Positions 12,101-23,230 of a stretch of DNA of 64,000 bases are shown one piece after another. Source of the stretch: Castanea sativa. Taxonomy: Eukaryota; Streptophyta; Magnoliopsida; Fagales; Fagaceae. The DNA is taken from positions 18,167,614 to 18,231,613 of the forward strand of contig NC_134015.1 of the NCBI RefSeq assembly GCF_040712315.1, in the 5' to 3' direction. The notes beneath the pieces were generated by a model, which saw nothing but the letters and a program-made list of their open reading frames with translations, did no database searches and had not been told where the DNA came from. Each line of letters opens with the position of its first letter. Position 1 is the stretch's first letter. Made by a program: the position numbers and the translations under genes.

Positions 12101-14303
12101 TCTCCAAAATAAACAGAGGTCATTAGTTAGTCACAAGCATGCAAATTGAATTTTGCACTTTCAGTGTTCAAGTATGACTACATTGTTTTCATAAATGGAG
12201 CAAGGACAAAAATGGTTCCCTGACAACTGATCAAATCCATGAAATCGCTTTACACATATGAAGGAGTAAGCAAGAACACTTGAAATTGTAATGCATATAA
12301 CTCTGAGTTTAAAGGGACCATTTGTTTCACTGTAACCCTAACTTGCAGAAGGTGGAGGAGAAAGCTCAAGGAACAAAAGAAAGGAAGAGGAGGAGAATTC
12401 AGTAATAATGTACTTATCAAAAAAAAAAGGTAAGAACAGGTCATCAACTTGATCCACCAACACCATCCTCAAAGAAAGGAAGAAGAGGAGGAGAATTCAG
12501 TGATAATGTATTTACCAAAAAAAAAAAAAGCAAGAACAAGTAATCACCTTGATCCCCACCACCAACACCTCTCTTTCTCTCTCTCAGACACACACACACC
12601 ATACGTTCCCAACAAAAAGATTGCCTTCCATTTTAAACAGTTAAATCACATATTCCAAACAAAAAAAAAAAATCCTTCCATTTAAGACATAACTCTGTTA
12701 CAACTTACAAATAGCACTGCTAGTAATATTCTCAACCATCTAATTCTTCAAATACAATTGCAACAATTAAAAAGCCTTTTCTGTATAAAAACCATCATCA
12801 TTCGATAAGGCATAAGCATCGGAGACAATTATCAGAAAACAGAAAGAGGATACTTTGTAAATTATCTATGAAAATGGAACATCAATAACCTAGAATGCCA
12901 CTCCCAACAAAAATGAAGTTATTCTTCTTTTCTTTTCTTCCCCCCTCCTTTTGAAAAGTGACCACACAGCATAAGTTGTCATGTTTAGAGTTTTACTAAG
13001 CTTCTGTTTATAACTCGGTTTGACTGATGGCTGTGTAGTGGTTAAATAGGATACGTCTATGCTTGGGAATAAGATACTTATGAGACCCTTTAAATTGAAC
13101 ATTCATTCCACTAATCTTTGGCTGTCTGGGACTTGCAATATCTAAACAAATAAACAGTAAAATACTGATAGACTGTAAAAAATAGACTGATCCAATCTAA
13201 TTAAGTTTATAAAAAGCAAAATTTTAGGTCTCTGTACACACTAAAATTTCAAAGTCAGGTGACTCAGGTCTCAAACTCAGCCAGGTCAAAAGCACTATAT
13301 CATCTCTAACAACATAAAGGATGAGAGAGGAAACAGGATACACAAAAGAGAGACCTACAGACTTCTTGTATGAATGATAAAGATATTTGATGTGAATTAG
13401 AAAGGTCCATAGTCGGGCAAGTTTATTGAAAGGTGGTTAAGATACTGTAAACACTCAAAACCTACAACCAAAAAAATACAGTTTTGCTTGACAGAGGTGC
13501 TTTACTAAGTAATAAATTATCATTCAGATGATGCAATTATCTTCAATTGTCTCTTCCTCTCTTCAACATAAATATTGGATAATAACCAAAAAAAGACTGA
13601 TTTACCTTTTTTTTGTTTCTTTTGGAAATTCATAATTTTCAACAACACAGGGCTCCCTAAAATTATTAAATTAGCGGTTAACTAAATAGACTTAAGTATA
13701 AAAATAGTAAAATTGCCTTGCTGTCTATTATCATTTAACTTTACTAATAATAAAAAAATAAAAACGCCTTGTGTTAGAACAAAAGGATCTTATGATATAT
13801 CTTATATCTTACGAGATTTTTCAAAGATAATTATTATTCTTTACTAGTAATACATATCAAACACCAAACCGAAAATAAACATATACTTCGATGTATGCCA
13901 ATTACATTCAACACTAGCCCACTAGTGTGCAATATGGAGATTCCTTTAATACCCATACATCATAGTCAGTACCTTGTTAGCGAGCATGTAAAGACCAACA
14001 TCTGCATTATATAGAGTAGATAGCCGCTGCATTTCAGGAACTGATCTAGAATCTATTGGTAAATTTGGCTCAAATACATGTGCATTGGGAAATCCAGTGT
14101 AATATGAGTTCAGAAAACCCTGGTCTCCTGTTAAAATGAAAGAAAAAAAAATAAAGAGAGAGAGAGATAGAAGATATGATTGATAAGCCAGTAAAACTTT
14201 CTATAAAATTTATGCAAACACATAAAAAAAGTAACATAATTCCGATTTTTACAAGAAAGAACCACCTGAAGTCATGTTAAATAAGAATTTAAAAGCTACT
14301 CAG

Positions 14304-14368
<65 letters not shown>

Positions 14369-16804
14369 AGAAACTACTCAGGTGATATTTGAGTATTTTA
14401 ATTAGACCAATACTATAGTTGAATTCATATGTAATGGAACTCATATATCGAAGAGAGTACCTAGTTCATATATGGCTATTTTGTGTTGATAATGAAGTTG
14501 AACTACATTTATTAGGCCAAGTAATGAATTAGACCTGGAACCTCAAATGTATTAGCCATACATTTCAAAGAAATCACATATAAGATTTAATGCTGCAATT
14601 TGGTTTATTATAAACGAGACAACAATATAAAATGATTTTCTGGATTAGGTAAACATAGAGATCTAAAGCAATAGAAGGTTATCTACAGCAATTGCTTTAT
14701 CAATAAATGAGACAAGATAAAGTGATTTTCTAGATTAAGAAAACATTGAGATTTAAAGCACTATATGGTTATTTACAGCAATTGCTTTATATATAAATGA
14801 GACGAGAGAGAAACTATCTCAATGAAGTAAACAAAATGATGTAAAGCAAAAATACACAATTTCTAAAACCAATTGATAAAGAAAATATAGACAGCTAACA
14901 AAGAAATGCTTTACCTCCAGTATAAGAAAACGTAGTTTTCACTTTGCTCATCATGTCACTGAATAAAGTTTCAGATGGTTCCACTACCATGACTCCAGAA
15001 TTCAGCCTCTCAGAATGCTTCAAGTTAGCACAAAATTTTCCACATTTGAAAAGATCCTCAATATTTTTTACCACAATGGTATCCGCATCCAGGTATACAA
15101 CTGCATAATATTTGAAAAGATCCTAAATACTTTTGACCACAATAGTGTCTGTATTAGGAATAAAACAAATACAGAAAAACATAACAGATGAATCACGAGA
15201 GTAAAGGAGAAATAAACTGATATCTTATACTAATGGAACTTAATAAGCTCAGTTTCATGGCTGAGAAAGAGTGAAGAAACAAAGAACAGATCTACATCTT
15301 AGATTAATCGCCAAACAGGACATCAGTAAAAAAAACCCACTCAATCAAAACTGAAAGATTATGGTGCTAATTTGAGCTTTTTCAAAGATTCATGCATAAA
15401 TCCTGTGTACAGAGGTTTCCCCATGATTCTGATTAAAAAAAGATTAGCTAAGTTGAGCTTTTCAATCATGCCAATACAGAAACTAAAAATATCAAACCTA
15501 ATCCTTCAAATTACAAATATGTATTATAAGTAACAAGAAAAGTTCAATTTCAAAATACAAATATTCACAGATTAAAATAACCAAAGTGACATAATAATTG
15601 CTGGCAACAATTTCCACCTATTACAAACATCTTCTTTTCCCATAGATAATATACAAAAACCATCAAAAAACTTTTACCTTTCTTGTACTCAGTCAAGTTA
15701 AAAATTTTAAGCTTTGTGTAGACACCCCAAAACCTCTTTGGACGCACTTGATTAGGATTCGCCAATAAACTAATCTTCTTCACTATCCACCCATCAGCCT
15801 GCACAATTATTCACCAAAACCACCCACAACAAAAAAAGCAGAAGTTAGAAAGTAACCAATATCTTAGTCTTAACTAACCAAGATGTGTTAGTTTCATTTT
15901 TATTGCCAACAATTAAAATACCCAATTGTATAATAAACTAGGAAACACAAATACTTCATTTGGGGTGCTGTACTCGTATCATACCAGTGTTGTACCCACC
16001 GAGTCATGTTATAATTTTTCAAAAATTGTCTGTGTCGCTGTGTCATACCCATGTCCGTGCTTTCTAGATAATAAATCATATTGAAATGCAAAGAGCCTTG
16101 TAGCTCAGTAGCTGTCCTTTATAAGAACAGTGTTTGAATCCCGCTTCCTACATTGTTTTAAACTATCTAATTATATAATAAAGATTTTTTCTAGCACAAA
16201 ACCCGCCCAAAAAATTTAATTTTATTTATTTATTTTATTTCAGTTTCATCTAGCTAAACTTCCATAGCAACCATGCATAGCATGAAAATTATTCAACTTA
16301 AAATAAACCAAAAATAGAGTCAACTAAACATAATTAATAACCATAATTAGTAAACTTTCCTTCTTTAGCAAAAATCTATACCACATAAAACGTAAGATTG
16401 CCTAAATATCCATTTCCTACCTCAATTTTCTCACTAACCAAACAGAACCTTAGGAAAAAAAAAAAAAAAAAACCAAAGTTAACAAATAAAACACACATAC
16501 AGAGATGTAATTTACTAAATTAAGCATTGAGAGCTGGAATTTCTCGGCAGACAAACAGAGAGGTTACCTGGAGAAGCTTCTGAGCGAATTCCGAAACACC
16601 ATCGGAGATGAGAACCACCATGTCCTTCCTTGATCCAGTGTCCCTAATCGACTTCCCGAGAACCCTAACCCCCAACAGGAACTCATCTCCGTACAACAGC
16701 GTCACGTAGGCTTCGTCCGACGATCCCAACGACGGCTTCGATTGAATCGAAATCAGAACTAGCACCAATACCACAGCCAAAAGATTTGGTAATCTTTTCA
16801 TCAT
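9132..16804 (-). CDS. IPUT1: Inositol phosphorylceramide glucuronosyltransferase-like GT8 protein, 10 exons, 544 aa
   Basis: Exons read from the sequence, 5' to 3' on the minus strand: 16804-16568, 15798-15678, 15100-14915, 14127-13973, 11934-11827, 11520-11383, 11273-11136, 10938-10653, 10544-10421, 9273-9132. All junctions are GT/AG and keep one open frame of 1,635 nt ending in TGA. Residues 1-24 are a hydrophobic signal anchor. Residues 33-270 are a GT8 domain (AYVTLLYGDEF start, DXD metal-binding motif DAD at 124-126, GGDQGF near 181-186). The C-terminal half has about five membrane helices (around 294-310, 370-395, 402-430, 470-495 and 500-525). This layout matches plant IPUT1/PGSIP6 (At5g18480, about 537 aa), which transfers glucuronic acid from UDP-GlcUA to inositol phosphorylceramide in the Golgi. 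Function is inferred by family. The alternative second Met at 16801 changes one residue only. Confidence 0.93.
12364..12570. repeat. Tandem duplication, about 97-bp unit, in intron 4 of the IPUT1-like gene
   Basis: Two diverged copies: gaggaggagaattcagtaat near 12388 and gaggaggagaattcagtgat near 12486, each followed by taatgta, an A run and a caccttgatcc-like segment. It lies in the intron between exons 4 and 5 and has no coding role. Confidence 0.7.
14311..14364. repeat. (AT)n microsatellite in intron 3 of the IPUT1-like gene
   Basis: An uninterrupted AT dinucleotide tract of about 54 bases. The flanking phrase actcaggtgatat occurs on both sides, suggesting slippage or a small duplication around the tract. 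Confidence 0.9.
15108..15163 (-). repeat. Decayed duplicate of part of exon 3 in intron 2
   Basis: The stretch tttgaaaagatcctaaatac, followed by ttttgaccacaatagtgtctg, repeats exon 3 (15043-15096: tttgaaaagatcctcaatat, then ttttaccacaatggtatccgc) with a 67-bp offset. It encodes a decayed copy of the DADTIVVKNIEDLFK region directly upstream of the true exon 3 acceptor. It has lost the open DXD coding, and the real acceptor lies between the copies. Confidence 0.75.
16091..16230 (+). mobile_element. Possible tRNA-derived SINE in intron 1 of the IPUT1-like gene
   Basis: Contains an A-box-like tagctcagtag (about 16102) and a B-box-like gtttgaatccc (about 16131), about 30 bases apart, as in the pol III promoter of tRNA-derived SINEs. 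It ends in an A/T-rich tail near 16215-16240. No clear target duplication found, so this is tentative. It does not fold as a complete tRNA. Confidence 0.4.
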
Positions 16805-17050
16805 AATATTCGATTTGAGGGAGGAGGAGAAGGAGGGATCAGAAATATTTCTCGAGAAAGTGGAGGGGATTTTCTCGAGAAAATAATGGAAGGGGCTTTT
16901 CAGTATTTGAATTTTATCATAGTTGGAAAAGTTTGAAATGGCTTTGAATTTTTTATTTTTTATTTTTTTGGGGGTGAAAGCTTTGAATTTTCTTAATTGC
17001 TTTTGTTTTTTTTTGGTCTTTGACGTCTCTGACTATCTCGGCAAATAGTT
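16805..17050 (-). promoter_or_regulatory. Probable 5' UTR and promoter of the IPUT1-like gene
   Basis: Immediately upstream of the ATG on the minus strand is a CT-rich leader (tccttctcctcctccctc), typical of plant 5' UTRs. Two copies of the perfect palindrome tttctcgagaaa lie at 16848-16859 and 16871-16882, 23 bp apart. No convincing TATA box at a usual distance. Regulatory meaning of the palindromes is unknown. Confidence 0.4.
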
Positions 17051-17864
17051 AGTTATTTTGTTGTAAAATATTTTTATTTTGTTGGAGTTGTGATTTTAGG
17101 AAACGGGTTCTGTCTCCCGTGTCGTACAGACACATGCTCTCATCTTATCAAGCCTTCTAGAGAATTATCTCCAAAAAACAAAAGAAAAAAAAAGTCTTCT
17201 AGAGACTTTTTTTTTTTTTTGGATAGTGCAGGTGAACACGTGTTATTTTTTATGTCCATTTTAGATGTGTGGTTGTTAGCTGTTGACTTTACTGTAGATA
17301 AAAAGTAATTTAAGTTATGAATTTAAATTAGATCTAATAATAATTTATTACTTATAATTTTGGTGTGAAATTGGTGTAAATATAAAATTTTTTTTTTTTT
17401 GGGTCAAAAAATGGAATTCTAATTATTGAAAAAAATGAGATATATAGGTTTACAATATTTTTACAATAAATCATAGATGATAGGTTATTATTTGCTGTTA
17501 ATGGTGAGCAAGAAAATAATTTTAATGGCAAATTGAGATTAAAACCAATATTAACCAATAACATCAACAACTAACCAAAAGATAGGTAAATAGGAGATTT
17601 AGAGTTCAATCACCACTTATACTAAAAACCAGTTGGTATCTTAATCCAATGATAAAGAGTTATTATCAGGAACAAATACCATAAGTTAAAACTATCTACA
17701 AAATAATAATATTAATAATAATAATAATAACATTGGTTATGAAAATGATGTGGACGTAACACTTTTCATTCTCCCAAGTGCAAGAATATCTATTTTTGCG
17801 AGTTTTTCTCAAGCTATCCATGAAGAGATGCTCATTCTTTATCCAAACTTCGTCATTATTAACA
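17051..17864. other. Intergenic, AT-rich
   Basis: No gene recognised. Poly-T and poly-A runs and short low-complexity frames only. Confidence 0.55.
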
Positions 17865-17877
17865 TCCTTGGCAAACC

Positions 17878-18103
17878 ACCACCACCACCAAAGGGTGGCA
17901 GCCTAATGGTAAAAGTCCTTTGAATAATCATCCTTGCGAGTTTAAGAGTTGTGGTTTGAGTTGTAACATTTCAATTTAAAATGTTGTACTCACATGAATA
18001 ACTTTAAGCAGCTTCGATAGTCTCACGCCATAAAATTCAAGTTTAAGTGGGTCAGGACAATGATACCGCACCACATAAGCTCTTTTTTCGTTCATTAAAA
18101 AAT
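17878..18103 (+). mobile_element. SINE-like element with 13-bp target-site duplication
   Basis: The direct repeats tccttggcaaacc (17865-17877) and tccttggtaaacc (18104-18116) flank a 226-bp segment. Near its start is ggtggcagcctaatggtaaa, A-box-like, and about 55 bases later ttgtggtttgagttg, B-box-like. The segment ends in a T/A-rich tail just before the second repeat. Length, flanking repeats and box order fit a tRNA-derived SINE on the plus strand. The family is not identified. Confidence 0.65.
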
Positions 18104-18116
18104 TCCTTGGTAAACC

Positions 18117-19023
18117 GAGCTAACTGATGAGCAACACAGTTTGCTTCATTGACCAAAAATGACCCACAAGAAATCTAGTTTCCTGCAGCAAATGACTGAA
18201 AGTACCATTGTCATGTTCTTTACTTTGTAGGCCCTGAGTTATGATCGTGTACTTCTCCTTTTAAAGGACAACATAAAAAAACAACCCAATATGCAAAGCC
18301 AACTTTAGAGCATTCGTACTGGTTCCTTTAAAATTTTTGTTTATTTTAGTATAAGAACTTATTTTTTTCTTCTATTTACACAATCATTTTTAAAAAACAT
18401 CCAAATCAAATTATCTATTAACTATTATACACTATTTTATCTATACATTATATTATCACTTTTGCCAGCAGCCATTGGTTTTTTCTAAATATGATTGATT
18501 ACTTATTTTCAAATTAATTTTAATTATCTAATATATTAAAAGTCATCTTAAGGGTTTCTAAGCTAATTAAGGTAAGAAAATTCTAGAACTAAAGACTCTT
18601 GAACTCGGAAGCTCAATTACGCTTGAAAAAGTGTTAAGCACCCCCACAACGCTTATCCAAATAATAGTATCTCATTTTAATTTAATCTCAATAATTTACA
18701 TATTTTATAGTAACTAGGATATATACTTGGAATTTGCTTTTGGAAAGGGTTTTATCCACAAACAATTTACAACAATAGCATATGAGTATAATTACTCATA
18801 ATATTAATAGCAGTCCTATTGGTTATTCCGCTGACAAGATTAGATGACAGAGAAAGCAACCCCGCCCAGCAAACAATTGGGCCCACGTTTTGTTGGTTAA
18901 TCTAATCTCCTCTTTTTTGTTTGTTTGTTTGTTTTTTCTTTTTTTGTTATTATTATTTTTTTTTTTAGGGTTGAATTTAATCTGTAATTTCATTCAACCA
19001 ATAAGCGTTTGGTTACAGCTTAG
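18117..19023. other. Intergenic, with one gagcat-type MITE end
   Basis: No coding sequence. A tagagcattcgtactggttc motif at about 18305 resembles the left terminus of a plant MITE type, also seen near 23024, but its right end was not found. T-rich tract at 18907-18967. Confidence 0.45.
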
Positions 19024-19164
19024 GCTGTGTTTGAATAGCTTATTTTTTGTCAACTTATTTTACTATTCAGTTTATTTTTACTACTATTTATGGCCCCACT
19101 ATACTTTTTGGTACTATTTATGAGTCTCGCTATACTGTTTTAGCTAACTTTTTACTTTTATTTA

Positions 19165-19961
19165 GTATCTGTTTGGATAGAGATTTTTTTTTAAATAACT
19201 AAATCCCCCAAACAATTTCATCAGTTAGCAAGGTTTCGAAACTATTTAGTAATCTAACAAATCGAGTCCCTTAGACTTGATTTTAATCTTTGAAATCAAG
19301 CCAAGAGGGGTCAAGTTTCAATTGGAAATCGAGCATTGCACACTCGAGTTTCATACTCGAGAGTAAAACACTCGTTCCATACACAAACCCAAAAGGCTAT
19401 GAAGCAAACCGGACAAACACGACAGCAACCTAGAAAGCTTCATAGCAAACCCAAAAGATAGCAACCCAGGAAAACAAAAATGGCGATGCAAGAAGGAACG
19501 GACTGTGGTGAAGGCCCCAGGGAGTGGTGGCGAAGGCTCCAACAATGGCAGTGGTCTGATCTCAACCTCTGCTCTCTGAACTTCCATGGCCTTTGGGTTT
19601 GGGTATACTGATTTGGCCTGGAGAAGGAAAAAAGTAGGAAGAGTGGAAACGGCTGGAACTCGAGTCTAAAAAAGTCGAGTTCCACGAAATTTTATTCCAA
19701 AATCGAGTATTAGAGAATCAATTTGCTTAGTAAACTCGAGTCCCACGGACTCGATTTGTTAGATTGCTGAATAATTTCAAAACCTTGCTAACTAATGAAA
19801 TTGTTTAAGGGATTTGGGTATTTAGAAAAAAAAAAAAAAAATCCTTTGGATAGTGCTGAAAAGCACTGCGTCTGCGTTTCACGTTTTTAGATGTGGGATT
19901 ATGCTTTTCCAATGGGTCTCATGCATTGATCATGGGACCAGCTAGTACTTTATATATTCAG

Positions 19962-19998
<37 letters not shown>

Positions 19999-20086
19999 GG
20001 GTCCCACACTACTATACACACATTTAAAAATTATTTTGCTACAGTGTTTTCAGTTTTTAGTAAAATAAGCGGTATCCAAACAGACC
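19165..20086. mobile_element. Inner MITE (family B) nested in the family A MITE
   Basis: It starts gtatctgtttggatag and ends gcggtatccaaacagacc, near-perfect inverted repeats. It contains tgctgaaaagcactgcgtc and cacatttaaaaattattttg, shared with the insert at 4663-4919. A poly-A run at about 19963-19996 is internal. It is itself split by a MULE-type insert at 19181-19844. Confidence 0.72.
19181..19844. mobile_element. Non-autonomous MULE-type element with 9-bp TSD
   Basis: Flanked by exact 9-bp repeats tttggatag at 19172-19180 and 19845-19853, the length typical of Mutator-like elements. Terminal inverted repeats of about 80 bp: acaatttcatcagttagcaa on the left, inverse acaatttcattagttagcaa on the right, both extending to cgagtc. 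The 0.5-kb interior has many ctcgag palindromes and a G/C-richer core (about 19480-19600) that could be captured host sequence. No transposase. Confidence 0.8.
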
Positions 20087-20150
20087 TTTACAATACATTC
20101 AGCAAAAAGTTTTCAGTTTCTGAAAAATAAGCGGATCTCAAACAGACTCT

Positions 20151-20730
20151 AAGGAACAAGTTCTCTTTAGATTCCATCAAATTCTCTAGTGCAAGTAGAG
20201 AGGTGAAGTCTTTGTGCAACTGAATTTCAAATTTTGATTTGCACCGCAACTTGCCTGACAAACCCAATTTCAGAGGACAACATTTCTATAGCTTGCAACT
20301 CCAAATTCATCACTTGTAACACTCCTCCTCACTGGTTCAATACAATTAAAACACACACAATACAAGATACAATAAAATTGAATGTTTCCATTACACGGAA
20401 ATTTGACAGGAAATTAGTCAACACACTAAGATCCTAACATTATATAATAAAAGTAGTGTCATTGGTAAATTCACGTGAAAATAATGTTACTTCATTCAAA
20501 ACAAATCTCATATAAAGTTTTAGTATTTTGCATAAATAAAAAATAAAAAACAAATCATATTAATAATTATGAAAAATGTTGTCCATCACATAACTTTTTT
20601 GGGGGTTTAAAAACACTATTAATCTTTAAAGTGTAGTGCACGAGTAAATTTTAATCCTTGAAATTTAAAATGATCGTGACTAAACTAAAACCTGACATGT
20701 GATCTATAGGGACCAAAAGTGATTATTTTA
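20151..20730. other. Intergenic, no gene recognised
   Basis: AT-rich. The short frame at 20234-20437 lacks any family feature. Confidence 0.5.
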
Positions 20731-20917
20731 AGTATCTGTTTGGCAAAGATTATTTTTGCCAACTTATTTTTGCTATTATTCATAAGTCTCACTACACTTT
20801 TTGGTACTATTTATGAGTCTCACTGTAATATTTCATATAACTTTTACCTTTATTTACAATACTTTCAAAAACAAAATTTCAATTTCAGCAAAATAAGCAG
20901 ATTCCAAACAAACCCTA
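20731..20917. mobile_element. Uninterrupted family A MITE copy (about 187 bp)
   Basis: It begins agtatctgtttggcaaag and ends agcagattccaaacaaacc. The interior matches the outer arms of the 19024-20150 nest, including ttttttggtactatttatga. It serves as the reference for the empty structure of that nest. Confidence 0.7.
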
Positions 20918-21006
20918 AAATTTAAAAACTAAAATAGTTGACTTTAATTCTAGGAACTGAAATTGTTGTTATTATTATCACCATCATTATTTTTATTTTA
21001 TTTTGC

Positions 21007-21008
<2 letters not shown>

Positions 21009-21042
<34 letters not shown>
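21009..21042. repeat. (TA)n microsatellite
   Basis: A tract of TA dinucleotides following an AT-rich stretch. No associated gene. Confidence 0.9.
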
Positions 21043-21044
<2 letters not shown>

Positions 21045-21216
21045 GGAAAATATTATTATATATTTTACTGTATGATCCTTACCCCTTTGATCTCTCGTAC
21101 CGAGAACTAAAATCCACAACTCTACAGTTCTGCATCCTAAGTCATTATTATTATATATTATTGTCCTAATCCTTGCTCCCAAGGCATATCATACCAAGAA
21201 CTAAGGAAATCCACCC

Positions 21217-21225
21217 TTATATAAG
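21217..21225 (+). promoter_or_regulatory. TATA box candidate ttatataag
   Basis: The motif ttatataag sits about 100 bases before the ATG at 21323. It is followed at the expected distance by a CT-rich segment (cacctcctcttcttcttct), a common plant 5' UTR feature. This supports transcription through the small ORF but does not prove it. Confidence 0.4.
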
Positions 21226-21322
21226 TACAATCAAAACCTCCACAATTCTCACCTCCTCTTCTTCTTCTTCTTTTGAAACTTTTAAGAAAATCTTTTGGTT
21301 TTAAGACCGTGTGGAAGACATC

Positions 21323-21475
21323 ATGTTGCACAGAAGTTTAGAGGAAGAACACGAGGTCAGCCCTTGGCTAAATATGATTGAAGGGTTCACTATCCAATAC
21401 AAGACTGATCTTTTGGCCATGGCTTTATCTCAAAGTCACCCTCCACAGAAGAACCAAATAAAGGGGTGGGGTTGA
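21323..21475 (+). CDS. Small ORF, 50 codons, unrecognised
   Basis: The ORF starts MLHRSLEEEHEVSPWL and ends in TGA. It lies downstream of a TATA box and CT-rich leader, with the first ATG of that leader used. The composition is balanced: an acidic stretch EEEHE, an amphipathic middle (WLNMIEGF, KTDLLAMALSQ) and a basic tail. There is no signal peptide or membrane segment. I do not recognise the family. It could be a short peptide gene, the first exon of a longer gene, or chance; no obvious poly(A) signal follows closely. Confidence 0.35.
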   Translation: MLHRSLEEEHEVSPWLNMIEGFTIQYKTDLLAMALSQSHPPQKNQIKGWG

Positions 21476-22759
21476 GTTGAAGAAATGCAACCTCTCGGCA
21501 AGTCTGGTGCTTGGCTTTCATCTATATGCTTTTTCTTCCATCTTAATTTGTTTCTTTTTTATTTCAATTCTGTTGCAAGGAAATTAGACACAAAAGCAAA
21601 GCGAAATCTAGAATTATAGATTTTGTACTATATATTTTCTGAACAACCAAGAAAAAATGTATTCGTCCTTTTAATTATTTGTTCTCAAGTTGTTTTCTGT
21701 AAGAGAAACTATATATCTTATCTTGTAATTAGTGTTCTTGATGGAAATCATGATTTACTTTCCACAATTAAAGACTAAAATCAAGGGATTGATTGATTAG
21801 AGAAAATCAAAGGATTGGATCTATAAATTAGATTGATATGAATTTCAAAATCAAAATATTCATCTAATTAGTTGATAGTTGACTTATTTTCAAATTTTGT
21901 AACTCTCATTATAAATATGAGTTTTAACTATGTTGTGTGATCAAGTTAAGTAATTTAAGATGTAGTAGTCTTTTGACATTTGTTAGTGTGGGCCTACCGT
22001 GGTAGGCCGTTAGGCCGAACCCCATTTATTTTGTTCTTTCTTTTGTTCTTACTTTCGCTCCTGCATCTTTTACAATTTTCCATAGTTCTCTTTAATTTTC
22101 ACAGTTTTGTTCAAGAAGTCAAAAGATTTCTTGTAAGGAGTAACCTGCCCAATTGACATGACTTTGATCATATCAACTTTGCTTACATCTTCAAGAATTG
22201 ATGTTTGTAGTTGGACTAACAAAAAATGCATGCTATGACAGCACATTTTATTCTTGGTGATTATAGCACCATACGAAAAGAAGGATCTTTGGATATGTTG
22301 AATAATGGACTTTATCACACATCATTACTTAAAAAAAAAAAATTTTAATAGCTGTGACATAGTTGTATCTCATTATCATTGTGTGCCAATTGTGCCACTG
22401 CCAGATTGCCAGTCCTCTGCACTATAGGAGATAAAATGTTAATTTTCTGCAGTAGGATAACTAAATAATAAAAAAAAAACTGGTTTTGCGTGGTTTGGCT
22501 TTTGCTGAGTAGCCATATATAATTAAAAAAAGCCGTCCTGTTTAAGAATAATTGAATTTCAAAGCTGGAAATGGTGTCTCTTTGTCTGTCTTGTGGTCCA
22601 TTGTAACAACTCTGAGTCAAAATTCCTCTTTCAGCCTCAGGACAATATATCCCATAATTCACAATCCACAATGAAATGCACAATAAGTTTGAACTTCAAC
22701 ATTTGGCTATGTCAACCACTTCAAATGGGAATTTACCTCGATATTTGTTAATGACATGC
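21476..22759. other. Intergenic, no gene recognised
   Basis: AT-rich. Open frames at 22070-22318 and 22345-22683 on the minus strand show no known motif and contain homopolymer-driven stretches. Nothing firm. Confidence 0.5.
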
Positions 22760-23230
22760 ACAGTTATCAGGGACGGACTCAGGATTTTAAGATAGCAGGA
22801 GTCAGAATATAAAGAAAAAAAAAACCCTCTAAATAGACATCCATATAGTATTAAAAAATTATAAATATATAAAATTGTTATTTCTAAATACATTAAAATG
22901 CAATCATCTACCAACAAAGACAAAAACAAAAACAAAATAATGTTTTTTTTTAATACTAGGCTTGGTTGGCTAGGATTTTGTTTTTGTTTTGTTTTTGTTT
23001 GTTTTTGTTTGTTTTTTTAAGTTAGAGCATTTACAGTGGTGGACTTAAAAATTATAGTTTGTAATACCTCAAAAAACTACTTTATCTATTTTACCACCTC
23101 ACTTTACAATACATCCAATATCTAATGTTCTATTTTTTTATGACTGCATTTAAAATAATATAAACAACTCTTAAAATAATATGGAAGAGAGAGAATTTGA
23201 GTTTATTAATTAAAGAAAGAGATATAATCT

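Larger units (their letters stand above)
19024..20150. mobile_element. Outer MITE (family A) carrying two nested elements
   Basis: The outer ends are ggctgtgtttgaatagct and gcggatctcaaacagactc, inverted relatives of each other. With the insert removed, the element would be about 205 bp. An uninterrupted relative at 20731-20917 shares the word order: cttattttt, caacttattt, ctatactttttggtactatttatgagtctc, ttttac, caata, cagcaaaaa, ataagc. The interruption follows tttattta, and the sequence resumes with tttacaatac, as in the uninterrupted copy. Confidence 0.72.

Noticed and set aside
16100..16145. Functional tRNA gene
   Set aside because: A- and B-box-like words are present, but acceptor and anticodon stems do not form.
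22345..22683. 112-codon minus-strand ORF
   Set aside because: No domain, homopolymer-encoded FFFYY stretch, no promoter or neighbour support.
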